A stretch of 62,689 nucleotides of DNA, from the NCBI GenBank assembly GCA_910584265.1, contig CAJTZE010000015.1, positions 1 through 62,689 on the forward strand, given 5' to 3'. The position numbers and the translations under genes are program-made. This document shows, piece by piece, positions 42,991 to 51,383 of the stretch (position 1 is its first letter; every line of letters begins with the position of its first letter). The DNA is from an uncultured Dorea sp. Its GTDB lineage: Bacteria > Bacillota > Clostridia > Lachnospirales > Lachnospiraceae. The notes beneath the pieces were generated by a model, which made no database searches, was not told where the DNA came from, and saw only the letters and a program-made list of their open reading frames with translations.

Positions 42991-43731
42991 TTATTCTTCT
43001 ATTTCTCCCAGCTCATGGACGTAGAGCTTATTCTCGTCACTGATAATGATCGTTCCCACACCCGCCACGCTGAAAAACTCTACCAGCAGCGCATGCTTAA
43101 TCCTTCCGTCTAAAATATGTACACGGTTTACTCCGTGTTCCACTGCCTGAAATCCCCGCTCTACTCTGGATATCACTCCCTCGGTGACCCATCCGGCCTC
43201 TAAGAGCTTCCTCACCTCATCCACCGTAAGCCTGGGGTATACCTTTGTGCGCTCTGTATCCCTCCAGATTCCCCTGTGGGACGAGAGATACACCAGCTTG
43301 TCCGCTTCAAGCTTCACTGCTATCTCCAGCGCCGTATCCTTCGGGTCGATCAATACATCCTCATTATCAATATCGTTCGGAACAATAACCGGGATATATC
43401 CATGCTCCAGCGTCATATTCAACGTATGCAGATCTATTCCGCAGATGCCGATCGCCTTAGTGCCGCACAACTCCAAAAGCTTCGCAACCCGCTTGTTCTC
43501 ACGGAACTTATCCACTCCCATGGGCGTATCATGTACTACAACGGGACGCATGCCAACGGTCTTAAGCAGTGCAATATCCCGCATCAGCTCCTGCTCCTCC
43601 ATCGGGCTTAAATATTTCCTACAGCCATATTCAATCACCACGATCTTCTGGTTAAAGTCTCTGATATAGGGCAGCGCCTGTATCAGAAATTCCGCCTTCG
43701 GTTCCACCTGTTCGTATAGCTTTTGGTCCAT
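42991..43731 (-). CDS. Divergent acetylglutamate-kinase-like protein
   Basis: A 246-residue amino-acid-kinase fold related to ArgB: PVVVH and IPVIVPND strands, LEADKLVYLSSHRGI and a C-terminal ILDGRIKHALLVEFF. Residues needed for catalysis are altered. The N-terminal KxGG is EYGC (34-37), the glycine-rich HGGG is HDTP (67-70), and the Lys that contacts ATP phosphates in ArgB is Arg (189). It is therefore more likely a regulatory or binding protein, or acts on another substrate. It lies between greA and yitT, not with arginine genes. Confidence 0.75.
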   Translation of the reverse strand: MDQKLYEQVEPKAEFLIQALPYIRDFNQKIVVIEYGCRKYLSPMEEQELMRDIALLKTVGMRPVVVHDTPMGVDKFRENKRVAKLLELCGTKAIGICGIDLHTLNMTLEHGYIPVIVPNDIDNEDVLIDPKDTALEIAVKLEADKLVYLSSHRGIWRDTERTKVYPRLTVDEVRKLLEAGWVTEGVISRVERGFQAVEHGVNRVHILDGRIKHALLVEFFSVAGVGTIIISDENKLYVHELGEIEE

Positions 43732-43752
43732 CTCATCTTCCTCCCATGGATT

Positions 43753-44256
43753 CTAAAATTTACGGATTGAATCCTCTTTGCTTTCCCCTGTATTCTCGAT
43801 CAACTTGATCACCACATAATAACCGGCAGAATCATTGAGCTTCACATAGACCCGGTCGCCTTCCTTATGTCCCAGGAGCGCCTTCCCCATAGGGGATTCA
43901 ATACTGATCAGGCCCTTTAAGGAGCTTCCCCTTACAGAGGTTACCAGCCGGTATTCTTCCGTCTCATCTTCATCTTCAAAGTAAACCGTAACGGTATTAT
44001 TGATTCCTGCTTCATTATCCTTCGATTCATCGGATACGATCACCGCAGTCTTCAGCATCCTTTCCAGATAACGGATCCTGCTCTCATTCTGGTTCTTATC
44101 CTTCTTCGCCGCATGGTATTCAAAATTCTCACTCAAATCGCCATGGGCTCTGGCTTCCTTCACCGCCTCGATCGCTTCCTTCCGGACCACAAGCTTCCGG
44201 TATTCAATCTCTTCCTCAATCTTCTTTACGTCACTATTCGTTAACTGCTCCCGCAT
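43753..44256 (-). CDS. greA: Transcription elongation factor GreA
   Basis: A 167-residue transcript-cleavage factor. The N-terminal coiled coil has the tip HGDLSENFEYHAAK with the acidic Asp and Glu that coordinate metal in the polymerase. A C-terminal FKBP-like domain follows (SPMGKALLGHKEGD). The start at 44256 is preceded by AGGA; upstream in-frame residues have no homology. Confidence 0.92.
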   Translation of the reverse strand: MREQLTNSDVKKIEEEIEYRKLVVRKEAIEAVKEARAHGDLSENFEYHAAKKDKNQNESRIRYLERMLKTAVIVSDESKDNEAGINNTVTVYFEDEDETEEYRLVTSVRGSSLKGLISIESPMGKALLGHKEGDRVYVKLNDSAGYYVVIKLIENTGESKEDSIRKF

Positions 44257-44359
44257 TTCCTGTCTACTCCTTCTTTTTACAAATGCTTTCCTTAGCATAA
44301 CATAAATCGAAGCTCTCTGGAAGAGCTTCTTTCATTCTGCATTCTATTTTATTCTATGC

Positions 44360-45006
44360 TTATTCTGTGTTTTTCAGCGCATCTGTCATCGGGATTTTCT
44401 TGATTCTGTGCATCTGAAAAAGCGCCACAGCTCCATAGGTAACTAACCCTGCCGCAAACATCTTTACAAATGTTATCTTCGGCACATAGTAAGGAAGCCA
44501 GCCCGCATAATCCCCAAGCATTTCTTTCCAGATTACAGATATAATTCCATTGGACACAGGGATCGTCACATAATTAGGCATATTCTGGAAAATAATGCGG
44601 ATGCGGAACCTCCTCATAAATCCCAGCCTCTCACTTAAGGGAACCGTCCGTTTCTTTTTCCTTCCAGCTGCCCGGCCGGTATTTTCTGTGTATTGCACTC
44701 ATTGATTCTCACCATTCCGTCCCGGAGCCTTACAACACGATCCGCCATATACTGGATCGCATTGTTATGTGTTACCATCAGAACCGTATTTCCATATCTC
44801 TTGTTGATATCTTCTATCAGCTTCAATATTTCCTTGGAAGCGGCATAATCCAATGCTCCTGTCGGCTCGTCCGTAATCTGTACCCCATCTCTCTTATGCC
44901 TCGAAAACACTGGCTTTAACGGCATACACATTTGTGTCCTGTGTATACTTTTTTCAACCTCGCTAGAAACGGAGCCTACTCTATCCGGATACGCCCCGAT
45001 CAACAT
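44360..45006 (-). pseudogene. Remnant of an ABC exporter (ATPase and permease fragments)
   Basis: On the minus strand, 44635-45006 encodes the C-terminal part of an ABC ATPase (DEPTGALDYAASKEILKL and a VTHN histidine region), without Walker A or signature. It shifts into another frame, 44360-44698, which encodes pieces of an FtsX-like permease (PLSERLGFMRRFRIR; a final TYGAVALFQMHRIKK segment). The large middle of the permease is missing. This is a decayed MacB-like exporter. Confidence 0.75.
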
Positions 45007-45082
45007 TCTCTATCTTCAACAAGAACCACAGGTATGCTTTCACACACCTTCTTATGGCTCTATGTAATTTTCTAATTTAAAC

Positions 45083-45256
45083 TCACGATTTCAACACATT
45101 CAGATTCTTCTTATTCAATAATTTCTGCAGTTTTGCATTCTGCATCTTTAATTCAGCATTCTCTTTCTTCAATTTTGTTATTGCCTGCTCCAGCATCCCA
45201 ATCCGGTTCTCACCTTCTCCAAAATGCTTTGTAATTCCCCGTATTTCTATAAACAT
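45083..45256 (-). pseudogene. 57-codon chimeric frame with an ABC ATPase start
   Basis: The first 19 residues (MFIEIRGITKHFGEGENRI) are the beginning of an ABC ATPase. They join a Lys/Glu/Leu-rich coiled-coil tail of about 35 residues from another source. It lies upstream of the exporter remnant and is probably its broken 5' end. Confidence 0.5.
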
Positions 45257-45356
45257 AAGTTTCCTTAATTAGCTTCAACTAACCACACTCATCATATACA
45301 TATCTTTTCAAAATTGCAAGACCTTTCTGTAAAGAATTCAATAACAAAAACAACGC

Positions 45357-45385
45357 TTGACATATATATCACAGTGCGATATATT
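45357..45385 (+). promoter_or_regulatory. Promoter of padR with overlapping operator
   Basis: TTGACA (45357-45362), a 17-bp spacer and TATATT (45380-45385). An inverted repeat with perfect 7-bp arms, ATATATC and GATATAT (45364-45384), fills the spacer and part of the -10. It is a likely PadR operator. Confidence 0.75.
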
Positions 45386-45432
45386 ATTTATATCGAGGTG
45401 CAATGTATTGAACCGAGATATAAGGAGGATGT

Positions 45433-45750
45433 ATGGAGGAACGGATTAAACGGATTTATATTCCAATGACAGAGACGGGATTTTATATTCTATACTGCCT
45501 GCAGCAGAGCCAGCATGGATACGGCATCAGCCAGCAGGTGAAGGATCTGACAGCAGGAGAGGTCATTATCAGCCCCGGAACTATGTATGGAACCCTTTCA
45601 AAGATGGAAAGAGACGGCCTGATTTCTTTTATCCGGGAGGAAGAGAAGCGGAAGCTCTACTGTATGACAGAATTAGGCAGACAGATTCTTGATATTGAGA
45701 TCAAACGTATTGAACGGTTATATAAGAATACCCATCCGGGAAAATTATAA
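45433..45750 (+). CDS. PadR-family transcriptional regulator
   Basis: A 105-residue winged-helix repressor. LYCLQQSQHGYGISQQV and ISPGTMYGTLSKMERDGLI are characteristic of PadR. GGAGG precedes the ATG. The DUF2812 gene starts 12 bp later, a common pairing, and an operator-like palindrome overlaps the promoter. Confidence 0.9.
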   Translation: MEERIKRIYIPMTETGFYILYCLQQSQHGYGISQQVKDLTAGEVIISPGTMYGTLSKMERDGLISFIREEEKRKLYCMTELGRQILDIEIKRIERLYKNTHPGKL

Positions 45751-45761
45751 AGGAGGACATC

Positions 45762-46319
45762 ATGACTGAGGAAAGAAAGACAGAAATCAAAATTTTTACA
45801 ATTGCAGATTATGAAGAGGAAGAGATCTGGCTGCGGGAGCAGCACAAGCAGGGCTGGAAGCTTGTCAATACAGTGCTTCCGGTATTTTATCATTTTGTAA
45901 AATGCGAGCCGGAGGATGTGGTATACCGGCTGGATTATAAGAATTCAAAAGAAGACAGTGCCTATATGCAGATGTTTCAGGACTATGGGTGGGAATATTT
46001 TAATGAATGTATGGGATGGCTGTATTTTCGGAAGCCTGCCGCAGATATGGATTCCGATATGGAAGGAGAGATATTCTCAGATGACGAATCCAGAATTGAG
46101 CTTCTCAACCAGGTTATCAAAACAAGACTGCTGCCGCTTCTGACCATATTCTTCCTCTGCCTTCTTCCGCAGTGCGTGAATATAACCGCGAGATTTACTG
46201 ACTCCGGATTGTCCTTCGTATTATTTATCATCTTTTCAGTGCTGCTGCTATTATATCTCTGGCTCTTTATCCACTGCGGCAGGAAGATGACAAATCTCAG
46301 GCGGAAGTATAAAAAATAA
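45762..46319 (+). CDS. DUF2812 domain membrane protein
   Basis: A 185-residue protein. The N-terminal DUF2812 domain (FTIADYEEEEIWLREQHKQGWKL in two parts, then FVKCEPEDVVYRLDY) is followed by two membrane helices (about 123-142 and 148-168) and a basic tail. It has no assigned function. AAAGGAGG precedes the ATG; it is in the PadR operon. Confidence 0.85.
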   Translation: MTEERKTEIKIFTIADYEEEEIWLREQHKQGWKLVNTVLPVFYHFVKCEPEDVVYRLDYKNSKEDSAYMQMFQDYGWEYFNECMGWLYFRKPAADMDSDMEGEIFSDDESRIELLNQVIKTRLLPLLTIFFLCLLPQCVNITARFTDSGLSFVLFIIFSVLLLLYLWLFIHCGRKMTNLRRKYKK

Positions 46320-46344
46320 TTCTGAAGAAATTTACAAAAAACTA

Positions 46345-46375
46345 TTGACCTTCCACCTTGTGGAAGCTGTATAAC
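46345..46375 (+). promoter_or_regulatory. MerR-type promoter with 19-bp spacer and palindrome
   Basis: TTGACC (46345-46350) and TATAAC (46370-46375) are 19 bp apart, the over-long spacing used by MerR activators. A perfect palindrome CTTCCAC/GTGGAAG (46350-46366) fills the spacer. Confidence 0.85.
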
Positions 46376-46413
46376 ACAGGTACAGACACACAGAAACGAC
46401 GAGGTGAAATCAG

Positions 46414-47055
46414 ATGCAGATTAAACATGTAGAAGAACTGGTCGGCATTACCAGAAAAAATATCCGCTTTTACGAAGAGCAGGGACTCCTTAGTCCCCGC
46501 CGGGCAGATAACGGATACCGCGAATATCATGAGGAAGAGATTACGCGGCTGAAGCAGATCAAGATCCTGCGCAAGCTTTCTATTCCAATAGAAGATATTA
46601 AACGGGTATTCGACGGAGAATATAGTCTGGATACATGTCTGGATTTTCATCTGGAGGAGCTGGAACGTCATAAAAAGAGTCTGGAGCAGATACAGGAAAT
46701 AAGCCGCCGGTTGATTGACAGGCATATCACTCTGAATATGCTGGAAACAGATGAATGTCTGGAGGAATTGGAACGGCTGGAAAAGGAGGGTGTAAGGTTT
46801 ATGAATCTAAACAACACAGATACTCACAGGAAAAAAACCGCCGGGGCTCTGATCGGAGCCTTCAGCATGACAGTTATCATGGCCGCGATCATTATTTTTA
46901 TGCTGTGGGCACATCTACAGGATCCGCTGCCCATCGGACTTCTGGTATTCATTATCGCGGCGCCGGTAATCATCATTATCGGCACAATGGCAGCACTAAT
47001 AGGAAGACTCAAAGAGATTAAAGGAGGAGAAGAAGATGAAGCTTCTAAGTATTGA
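46414..47055 (+). CDS. MerR-family regulator with two membrane segments
   Basis: A 213-residue regulator. Residues 1-70 are the MerR DNA-binding domain (VEELVGITRKNIRFYEEQGLL) and about 75-125 form the dimerisation coil. Two hydrophobic segments follow (about 143-165 and 172-196), so the protein should be anchored in the membrane. GAGGTG precedes the ATG. The next gene, encoding a YbjQ-family protein, overlaps it by 20 bp. The signal may be a membrane-active compound handled by the ABC transporter downstream. Confidence 0.88.
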   Translation: MQIKHVEELVGITRKNIRFYEEQGLLSPRRADNGYREYHEEEITRLKQIKILRKLSIPIEDIKRVFDGEYSLDTCLDFHLEELERHKKSLEQIQEISRRLIDRHITLNMLETDECLEELERLEKEGVRFMNLNNTDTHRKKTAGALIGAFSMTVIMAAIIIFMLWAHLQDPLPIGLLVFIIAAPVIIIIGTMAALIGRLKEIKGGEEDEASKY

Positions 47056-47347
47056 ATATATTCCAGGACAGGATTTTGAGGCGCTGGGAATGGTAAAGGG
47101 CGCCGTAGTACAGACAAAGAATTTCGGCAAGGATTTTATGGCAAGCATGAAGACGCTGGTAGGCGGAGAGATTGCCGCTTATACAGAAATGCTCAACGAA
47201 GCCAGACAGATTGCCATAAAGCGCATGGTTGACGAAGCAAAAGAGATGGGTGCAGATGCGGTTATCGGCATCCGGTACGGCTCCGCCCAGATGATGTCAG
47301 GGGCCGCCGAGGTACTTGCCTACGGCACCGCAGTAAGATTCAAATAG
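47036..47347 (+). CDS. YbjQ-family (DUF74) protein
   Basis: A 103-residue small protein, probably pentameric by family precedent. Motifs include a GAVVQTKNFGKDF segment, EMLNEARQIAIKRM, and GADAVIGIRYGSA. The family is sometimes annotated as heavy-metal-binding, which is not proven. GGAGGAG inside the merR end is its ribosome binding site, so translation is coupled. Confidence 0.9.
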   Translation: MKLLSIEYIPGQDFEALGMVKGAVVQTKNFGKDFMASMKTLVGGEIAAYTEMLNEARQIAIKRMVDEAKEMGADAVIGIRYGSAQMMSGAAEVLAYGTAVRFK

Positions 47348-47390
47348 AATCTATAGATAATCAGACTTACTAAATATGGAGGACGAGACC

Positions 47391-48299
47391 ATGATACTAG
47401 AACTTCAGGATATCAATAAATCATTTGGCAGAAAACAGGTTCTTAACGGGCTATCCTTTCAGGCCGAAAGCGGAAACGCTTTCGGTCTGCTTGGCAGAAA
47501 CGGCGCGGGAAAGACTACCTCTATCCGTATCCTTATGAATGTATTTCCAGCAGACAGCGGCCAAGTGCTGATTGATGGCAGGCCGATAGATTATAAAAAA
47601 ACCCAGATCGGATATCTGCCTGAGGAAAGAGGACTTTACCCGAAAAAGCTTATTATTGACCAGCTTGTATATTTCGCAGAGCTCAAAGGAATAGGGCATA
47701 AGGATGCCGTAAAGTCTGTGGATTACTGGCTGGAACGGCTCGGCATGTCCGAATACCGTAATAAACGGCTGGATACACTTTCCAAAGGAAACCAACAGAA
47801 AATCCAGCTGATTACCGCCCTTGCCCACAATCCGGATATTATTATATTGGATGAACCATTTTCCGGCCTTGACCCTGTAAATGCAATGCTTCTCAAAGAT
47901 GTTGTCAAAGAGCAGATTGCACAGAATAAAATCGTACTGTTTTCCAGCCATCAAATGAATTATATCGAGGAGTTCTGCAGCAACATTGCCATCCTGAATT
48001 CCGGCAGGGCCGTGCTTCATGGAAACCTCCATGATATTAAAAGGAATTACGTACGCGACCGCCTGATCGTCCGTACCGAATATCCGGAAAAAATCATAGC
48101 TGACTTCGGAGAAAATTGTACCCGCGGAGAAAACTGTACCTTATTCATCCAGCTTACAGCTCCGGAAGAGAAAAAATCTATCATGAAACAGCTTGCAGCT
48201 GCTTATGATATAGATGAGTTAAGTGTATTTGAACCCTCACTGAACGATATTTTTGTTGAATATACACACGATACGGCTGATAAGGAGGATAGGTCATGA
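47391..48299 (+). CDS. ABC transporter ATP-binding protein (NatA-like)
   Basis: A 302-residue ATPase with Walker A GRNGAGKTTS, signature LSKGNQQKI, Walker B IIILDEPFSGLDP and a C-terminal DUF4162-like region. It resembles NatA-type ATPases of export systems. The start at 47391 follows GGAGG; an in-frame ATG at 47376 overlaps that site. Its stop overlaps the permease start by 4 bp. Confidence 0.9.
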   Translation: MILELQDINKSFGRKQVLNGLSFQAESGNAFGLLGRNGAGKTTSIRILMNVFPADSGQVLIDGRPIDYKKTQIGYLPEERGLYPKKLIIDQLVYFAELKGIGHKDAVKSVDYWLERLGMSEYRNKRLDTLSKGNQQKIQLITALAHNPDIIILDEPFSGLDPVNAMLLKDVVKEQIAQNKIVLFSSHQMNYIEEFCSNIAILNSGRAVLHGNLHDIKRNYVRDRLIVRTEYPEKIIADFGENCTRGENCTLFIQLTAPEEKKSIMKQLAAAYDIDELSVFEPSLNDIFVEYTHDTADKEDRS

Positions 48300-49537
48300 C
48301 ACAATTTCGCAAAATTCTAAAATTTGAACTAAAATACTATTTTAAGAATAAAATCTTTGTGGGAATAACCCTTTTCCTTGTACTGGCTATTGCGGCGGTC
48401 ATGTTTTTCCCCCGGGCTGCCGGAATATTCAGAGATAGCAGAAAATCAGATACCGCTTCTGAACTGTCTGTAATGCTGGTCAAAGCAGACTCTCCTGAAC
48501 AGACTCCGCTTATCGAAGATGCCTTTAAAGAAGCCTTTCCTGAATACCATGTGCAGATCACAAGTAAAGATGCCTCCTCTATCCGAAAAAGCATTACCTC
48601 CGGCAAGGCTGAATGCGCCTTTATTATTAACGGAATGACATCCTATACCTATTATGTGGATAATCTTTCTATGTATGACCAAAATACAGCAATAGCAGAC
48701 GGCGTACTTCAGAACATTTACCGGATAAACGCAATGGTCTCCAGCGGTATCCCTGTAGAACAGGCCGGCAGTATTATGTCTGTTCAAATAGAAAATCATG
48801 TTGAAAGTCTTGGAAAAGACCAGATGCAGAACTACTGGTACACCTATATTATGATTTTTGCCCTTTATATGGTAATCCTGCTGTATGGACAAATGGTGGC
48901 ATCTAATGTCGCATCTGAGAAAAGCTCACGGGCTATGGAACTTTTGATCACCAGCGCAAAACCTGCCGCTATGATGTTCGGCAAGGTTATCGCATCCTGC
49001 CTTGCAGGACTTATCCAGCTTATCGCAGTATTCGGTTCTGCAATCCTGTTCTACAGTCTGAACAAGGAATACTGGGGCGGTAACCCCATCGCCGCGTCTA
49101 TTTTTGATATGCCGCCGGGACTTCTGGTCTATATGCTTATATTCTTCGTACTCGGCTTTTTTATCTATGCATTTCTCTACGGCGCAATCGGTTCGACAGC
49201 ATCAAAGCTGGAGGATATCAACACATCGGTAATGCCTGTTACATTGTTGTTTGTCATTTCCTTCGTCGTAGTTATGTACTCCTTCGCCTCTGGAGATGTG
49301 GATAATCTGCTGATGAAAATCTGCTCCTACGTACCATTCACCTCTTCCATGGCAATGTTTACCCGCATCGCTATGAGTACAGTTCCATGGTATGCGGCCG
49401 CCGCTTCCATTGCAATCCTCATAGGCTCTGCCGCCGGCATCGGCGTACTCTCCGCTAAAATCTACCGGGTAGGCGTACTGCTTTACGGGACAACACCAAA
49501 GTTCCGTTCTATTATAAAAGCTGTTTGGAAAGCATAA
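48296..49537 (+). CDS. ABC transporter permease (NatB-like)
   Basis: A 413-residue ABC-2 permease. One N-terminal helix (about 20-42) is followed by an extracytoplasmic domain of about 140 residues and five or six C-terminal helices. ANVASEKSSRAMELLITSAKP is typical of NatB-type exporters. It partners the ATPase immediately upstream. The substrate is unknown; Na+ export, antimicrobial efflux and lipid export are all possible. Confidence 0.88.
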   Translation: MTQFRKILKFELKYYFKNKIFVGITLFLVLAIAAVMFFPRAAGIFRDSRKSDTASELSVMLVKADSPEQTPLIEDAFKEAFPEYHVQITSKDASSIRKSITSGKAECAFIINGMTSYTYYVDNLSMYDQNTAIADGVLQNIYRINAMVSSGIPVEQAGSIMSVQIENHVESLGKDQMQNYWYTYIMIFALYMVILLYGQMVASNVASEKSSRAMELLITSAKPAAMMFGKVIASCLAGLIQLIAVFGSAILFYSLNKEYWGGNPIAASIFDMPPGLLVYMLIFFVLGFFIYAFLYGAIGSTASKLEDINTSVMPVTLLFVISFVVVMYSFASGDVDNLLMKICSYVPFTSSMAMFTRIAMSTVPWYAAAASIAILIGSAAGIGVLSAKIYRVGVLLYGTTPKFRSIIKAVWKA

Positions 49538-49552
49538 GAATCTGATACGGCA

Positions 49553-49586
49553 AGAAGGCGGAAAATCAAACTATTCTCCGCCTTCT
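49553..49586. terminator. Terminator after the ABC exporter operon
   Basis: A 10-bp perfect stem with a 14-nt loop, followed by CTCTTTAT on the plus strand. It also lies downstream of the 34-residue gene on the minus strand. Confidence 0.75.
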
Positions 49587-49608
49587 CTCTTTATAATATC
49601 TCAAACTT

Positions 49609-49713
49609 CTACTCCTCGCTCATATATTCCCTGTAATCCTCTTCACAGGAAAACAACATATATTTTCCATTCACATATCCCATATATCCATCATTTACAA
49701 CATAGCCTTTCAT
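49609..49713 (-). CDS. 34-residue small protein
   Basis: A short frame whose product begins MKGYVVNDGYMGYVNG and continues with a YMLFSCEEDY segment. A Gly/Tyr-rich start with an acidic tail recalls small hypothetical proteins in related clostridia. A GGATGG sequence is about 14 bp upstream of the ATG, so initiation is weak or atypical. Function unknown. Confidence 0.5.
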   Translation of the reverse strand: MKGYVVNDGYMGYVNGKYMLFSCEEDYREYMSEE

Positions 49714-49792
49714 ATTATCTGACCATCCTTTCTACATCTTTTTATTTTTGCGCCTATATGCGGCGTTCCTTTTGATGTATCCAGAATAGCAG

Positions 49793-49822
49793 ATAAGCTG
49801 TCCCGTTTTCAGGACAGCTTAT
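49793..49822 (-). terminator. Terminator of the spoIIA-spoVA operon
   Basis: An 11-bp perfect stem with an 8-nt loop, 8 bp past the spoVAC stop. Only a weak T tract follows on the minus strand. Confidence 0.6.
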
Positions 49823-49830
49823 GAAATATT

Positions 49831-50295
49831 CTACATAACACCGGCTTTCACCAATACCCAATAAACCATTCCCAGAAGCCAGCTTGTAAAAATTCCATAT
49901 AAAATTACCGGTCCGGCTATGGTAAATATCTTACACCCGATTCCCATAACCTGTCCTTCCTTCTTATACTCAATCGCCGGAGCCGTCACGGAATTGGCGA
50001 AGCCCGTAATCGGCACCAGCGCCCCTGCTCCGCCCCATTTTGCGATCCGCGGATACAGATTTAACCCGGTCAAAACCGCCGACAGCAGCACCAATATCAT
50101 GGCACACCATCCACTTGCCGCATCCTTGTCGATTCCCAGCTTCTCACAATAACTCAAAACCGCCTGTCCTATGATACAGATGATTCCTCCTGTCACAAAT
50201 GCCTTTGCCATATTCAGCGGCAGGTTATGCACCGGCGTTTTCTGTTTCACATACTCCTCATATGCCTTTTGTTCCTGCTCCTTCGTCTCTGCCAT
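49831..50295 (-). CDS. spoVAC: Stage V sporulation protein AC
   Basis: A 154-residue membrane protein needed for dipicolinic acid movement into the developing spore. Family features are the AKAFVTGGIICIIGQ helix, the GTGA-like GGAGALVPITGFANSVTAPA segment and a final pair of helices. The start at 50295 follows AAGGAG. spoVAD and spoVAE do not follow, unlike in Bacillus. Confidence 0.92.
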   Translation of the reverse strand: MAETKEQEQKAYEEYVKQKTPVHNLPLNMAKAFVTGGIICIIGQAVLSYCEKLGIDKDAASGWCAMILVLLSAVLTGLNLYPRIAKWGGAGALVPITGFANSVTAPAIEYKKEGQVMGIGCKIFTIAGPVILYGIFTSWLLGMVYWVLVKAGVM

Positions 50296-50314
50296 AAATT
50301 CTTTCTCCTTCCTG

Positions 50315-50737
50315 CTATCTGCCCCATCTCTGATAAAAAAATAAGAGCGAGCCTGCACATTTTCCAATAGCGGTTCCCAAAATCACCCATGGGATGCACC
50401 GGATCAGCTTCGCCCTCCTAACAAAGATTGGAAATACATCCAGCATTTCTGCCAGCGCCATAGCCCAGCATCCGGTAAAAACCCCTGCCAAGAGGCCGAA
50501 TACCGGCAGCAGCCAGCCAGCCCCCGCAATATGCGGCTGAAAGATAAAAAATAGGTTTCCAAGGATTCCTCCCGCCGCAACTGCATCCTCGTAGAGAAGA
50601 ACATGCTCCCCTGTATGGGTCCGGTCCGCAAAGTCCGATATAACCCCTAGTCCTGTGATAAAGGAAAACAGCCCGCTTGCCACGAGCATCCCGGAGCTAA
50701 GCCCGATGATTCCTAACAATATCTGTCGTGCCCACAT
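50315..50737 (-). CDS. spoVAB: Stage V sporulation protein AB
   Basis: A 140-residue protein with about four membrane helices. GLSSGMLVASGLFSFIT, PVFGLLAGVFTGCWAMALAE and a C-terminal KCAGSLLFF are typical of SpoVAB. Its start overlaps the spoVAA end by 41 bp. It probably forms a complex with SpoVAA and SpoVAC in the forespore membrane. Confidence 0.9.
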   Translation of the reverse strand: MWARQILLGIIGLSSGMLVASGLFSFITGLGVISDFADRTHTGEHVLLYEDAVAAGGILGNLFFIFQPHIAGAGWLLPVFGLLAGVFTGCWAMALAEMLDVFPIFVRRAKLIRCIPWVILGTAIGKCAGSLLFFYQRWGR

Positions 50738-51383
50738 CGACCTCTTTCCCCTTTCTGGAATAATTCTCTACCAGCGTTGTCTGGATGTCATTCTCGTAAA
50801 GCCGCATCTCCACCTCCATCGGCGTAGGATCAACCGAAAAACGCTTCCGTCCGAAATGATTGAAAAATACTAGAATGCCAATGATAATTCCAATGCTGTA
50901 GGTCACCTCCAGCAGGGTAAATCCGTTCGATGTCTTTCCCATCAGCAGTTCATAGATTTGATCAAATAGTTTGCTGGTATCCACATCATTGTTAAAAGCC
51001 ATAATAGAAAAGGCCGAACCTGCAAATGATATCAGTACCACACATACCACCTTCGCCCAGTGTACAAACTGCCCTGCCGTCTGCTGATTTTCATAGGTCA
51101 CAATAATATCCTGCGCGCCCAGGTTCTGCACACTCATCCCAGGGTATTTTTCATGGATGCACTCGATCAGCTTCAGTACCGAAACCACTGTCCTGCTGTT
51201 TTTATGATGCGAGTGCTTTGCCGCTGTCTCCGAAAATTTAAGAACCTTCAAGGTCTTAAGCTTCGGCACTACCACCGGATTTGCACACTCCATCTGGACC
51301 AGGTCTCCAAGGACAGCGTATGGCCTGGTGACCTCCACATTGGCATCGCCTTTGATGTATATTGTCTCATTTACTACCGCCAT
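50697..51383 (-). CDS. spoVAA: Stage V sporulation protein AA
   Basis: A 228-residue protein. It has an N-terminal DUF-like soluble domain with YIKGDANVEV and VLGDLVQM, and two C-terminal membrane helices (near 115-137 and 165-187). The ending resembles family members with PMEVEMRLYE. The start at 51383 follows GGGG; the preceding 53-codon gene overlaps it by 10 bp. Confidence 0.9.
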   Translation of the reverse strand: MAVVNETIYIKGDANVEVTRPYAVLGDLVQMECANPVVVPKLKTLKVLKFSETAAKHSHHKNSRTVVSVLKLIECIHEKYPGMSVQNLGAQDIIVTYENQQTAGQFVHWAKVVCVVLISFAGSAFSIMAFNNDVDTSKLFDQIYELLMGKTSNGFTLLEVTYSIGIIIGILVFFNHFGRKRFSVDPTPMEVEMRLYENDIQTTLVENYSRKGKEVDVGTTDIVRNHRA

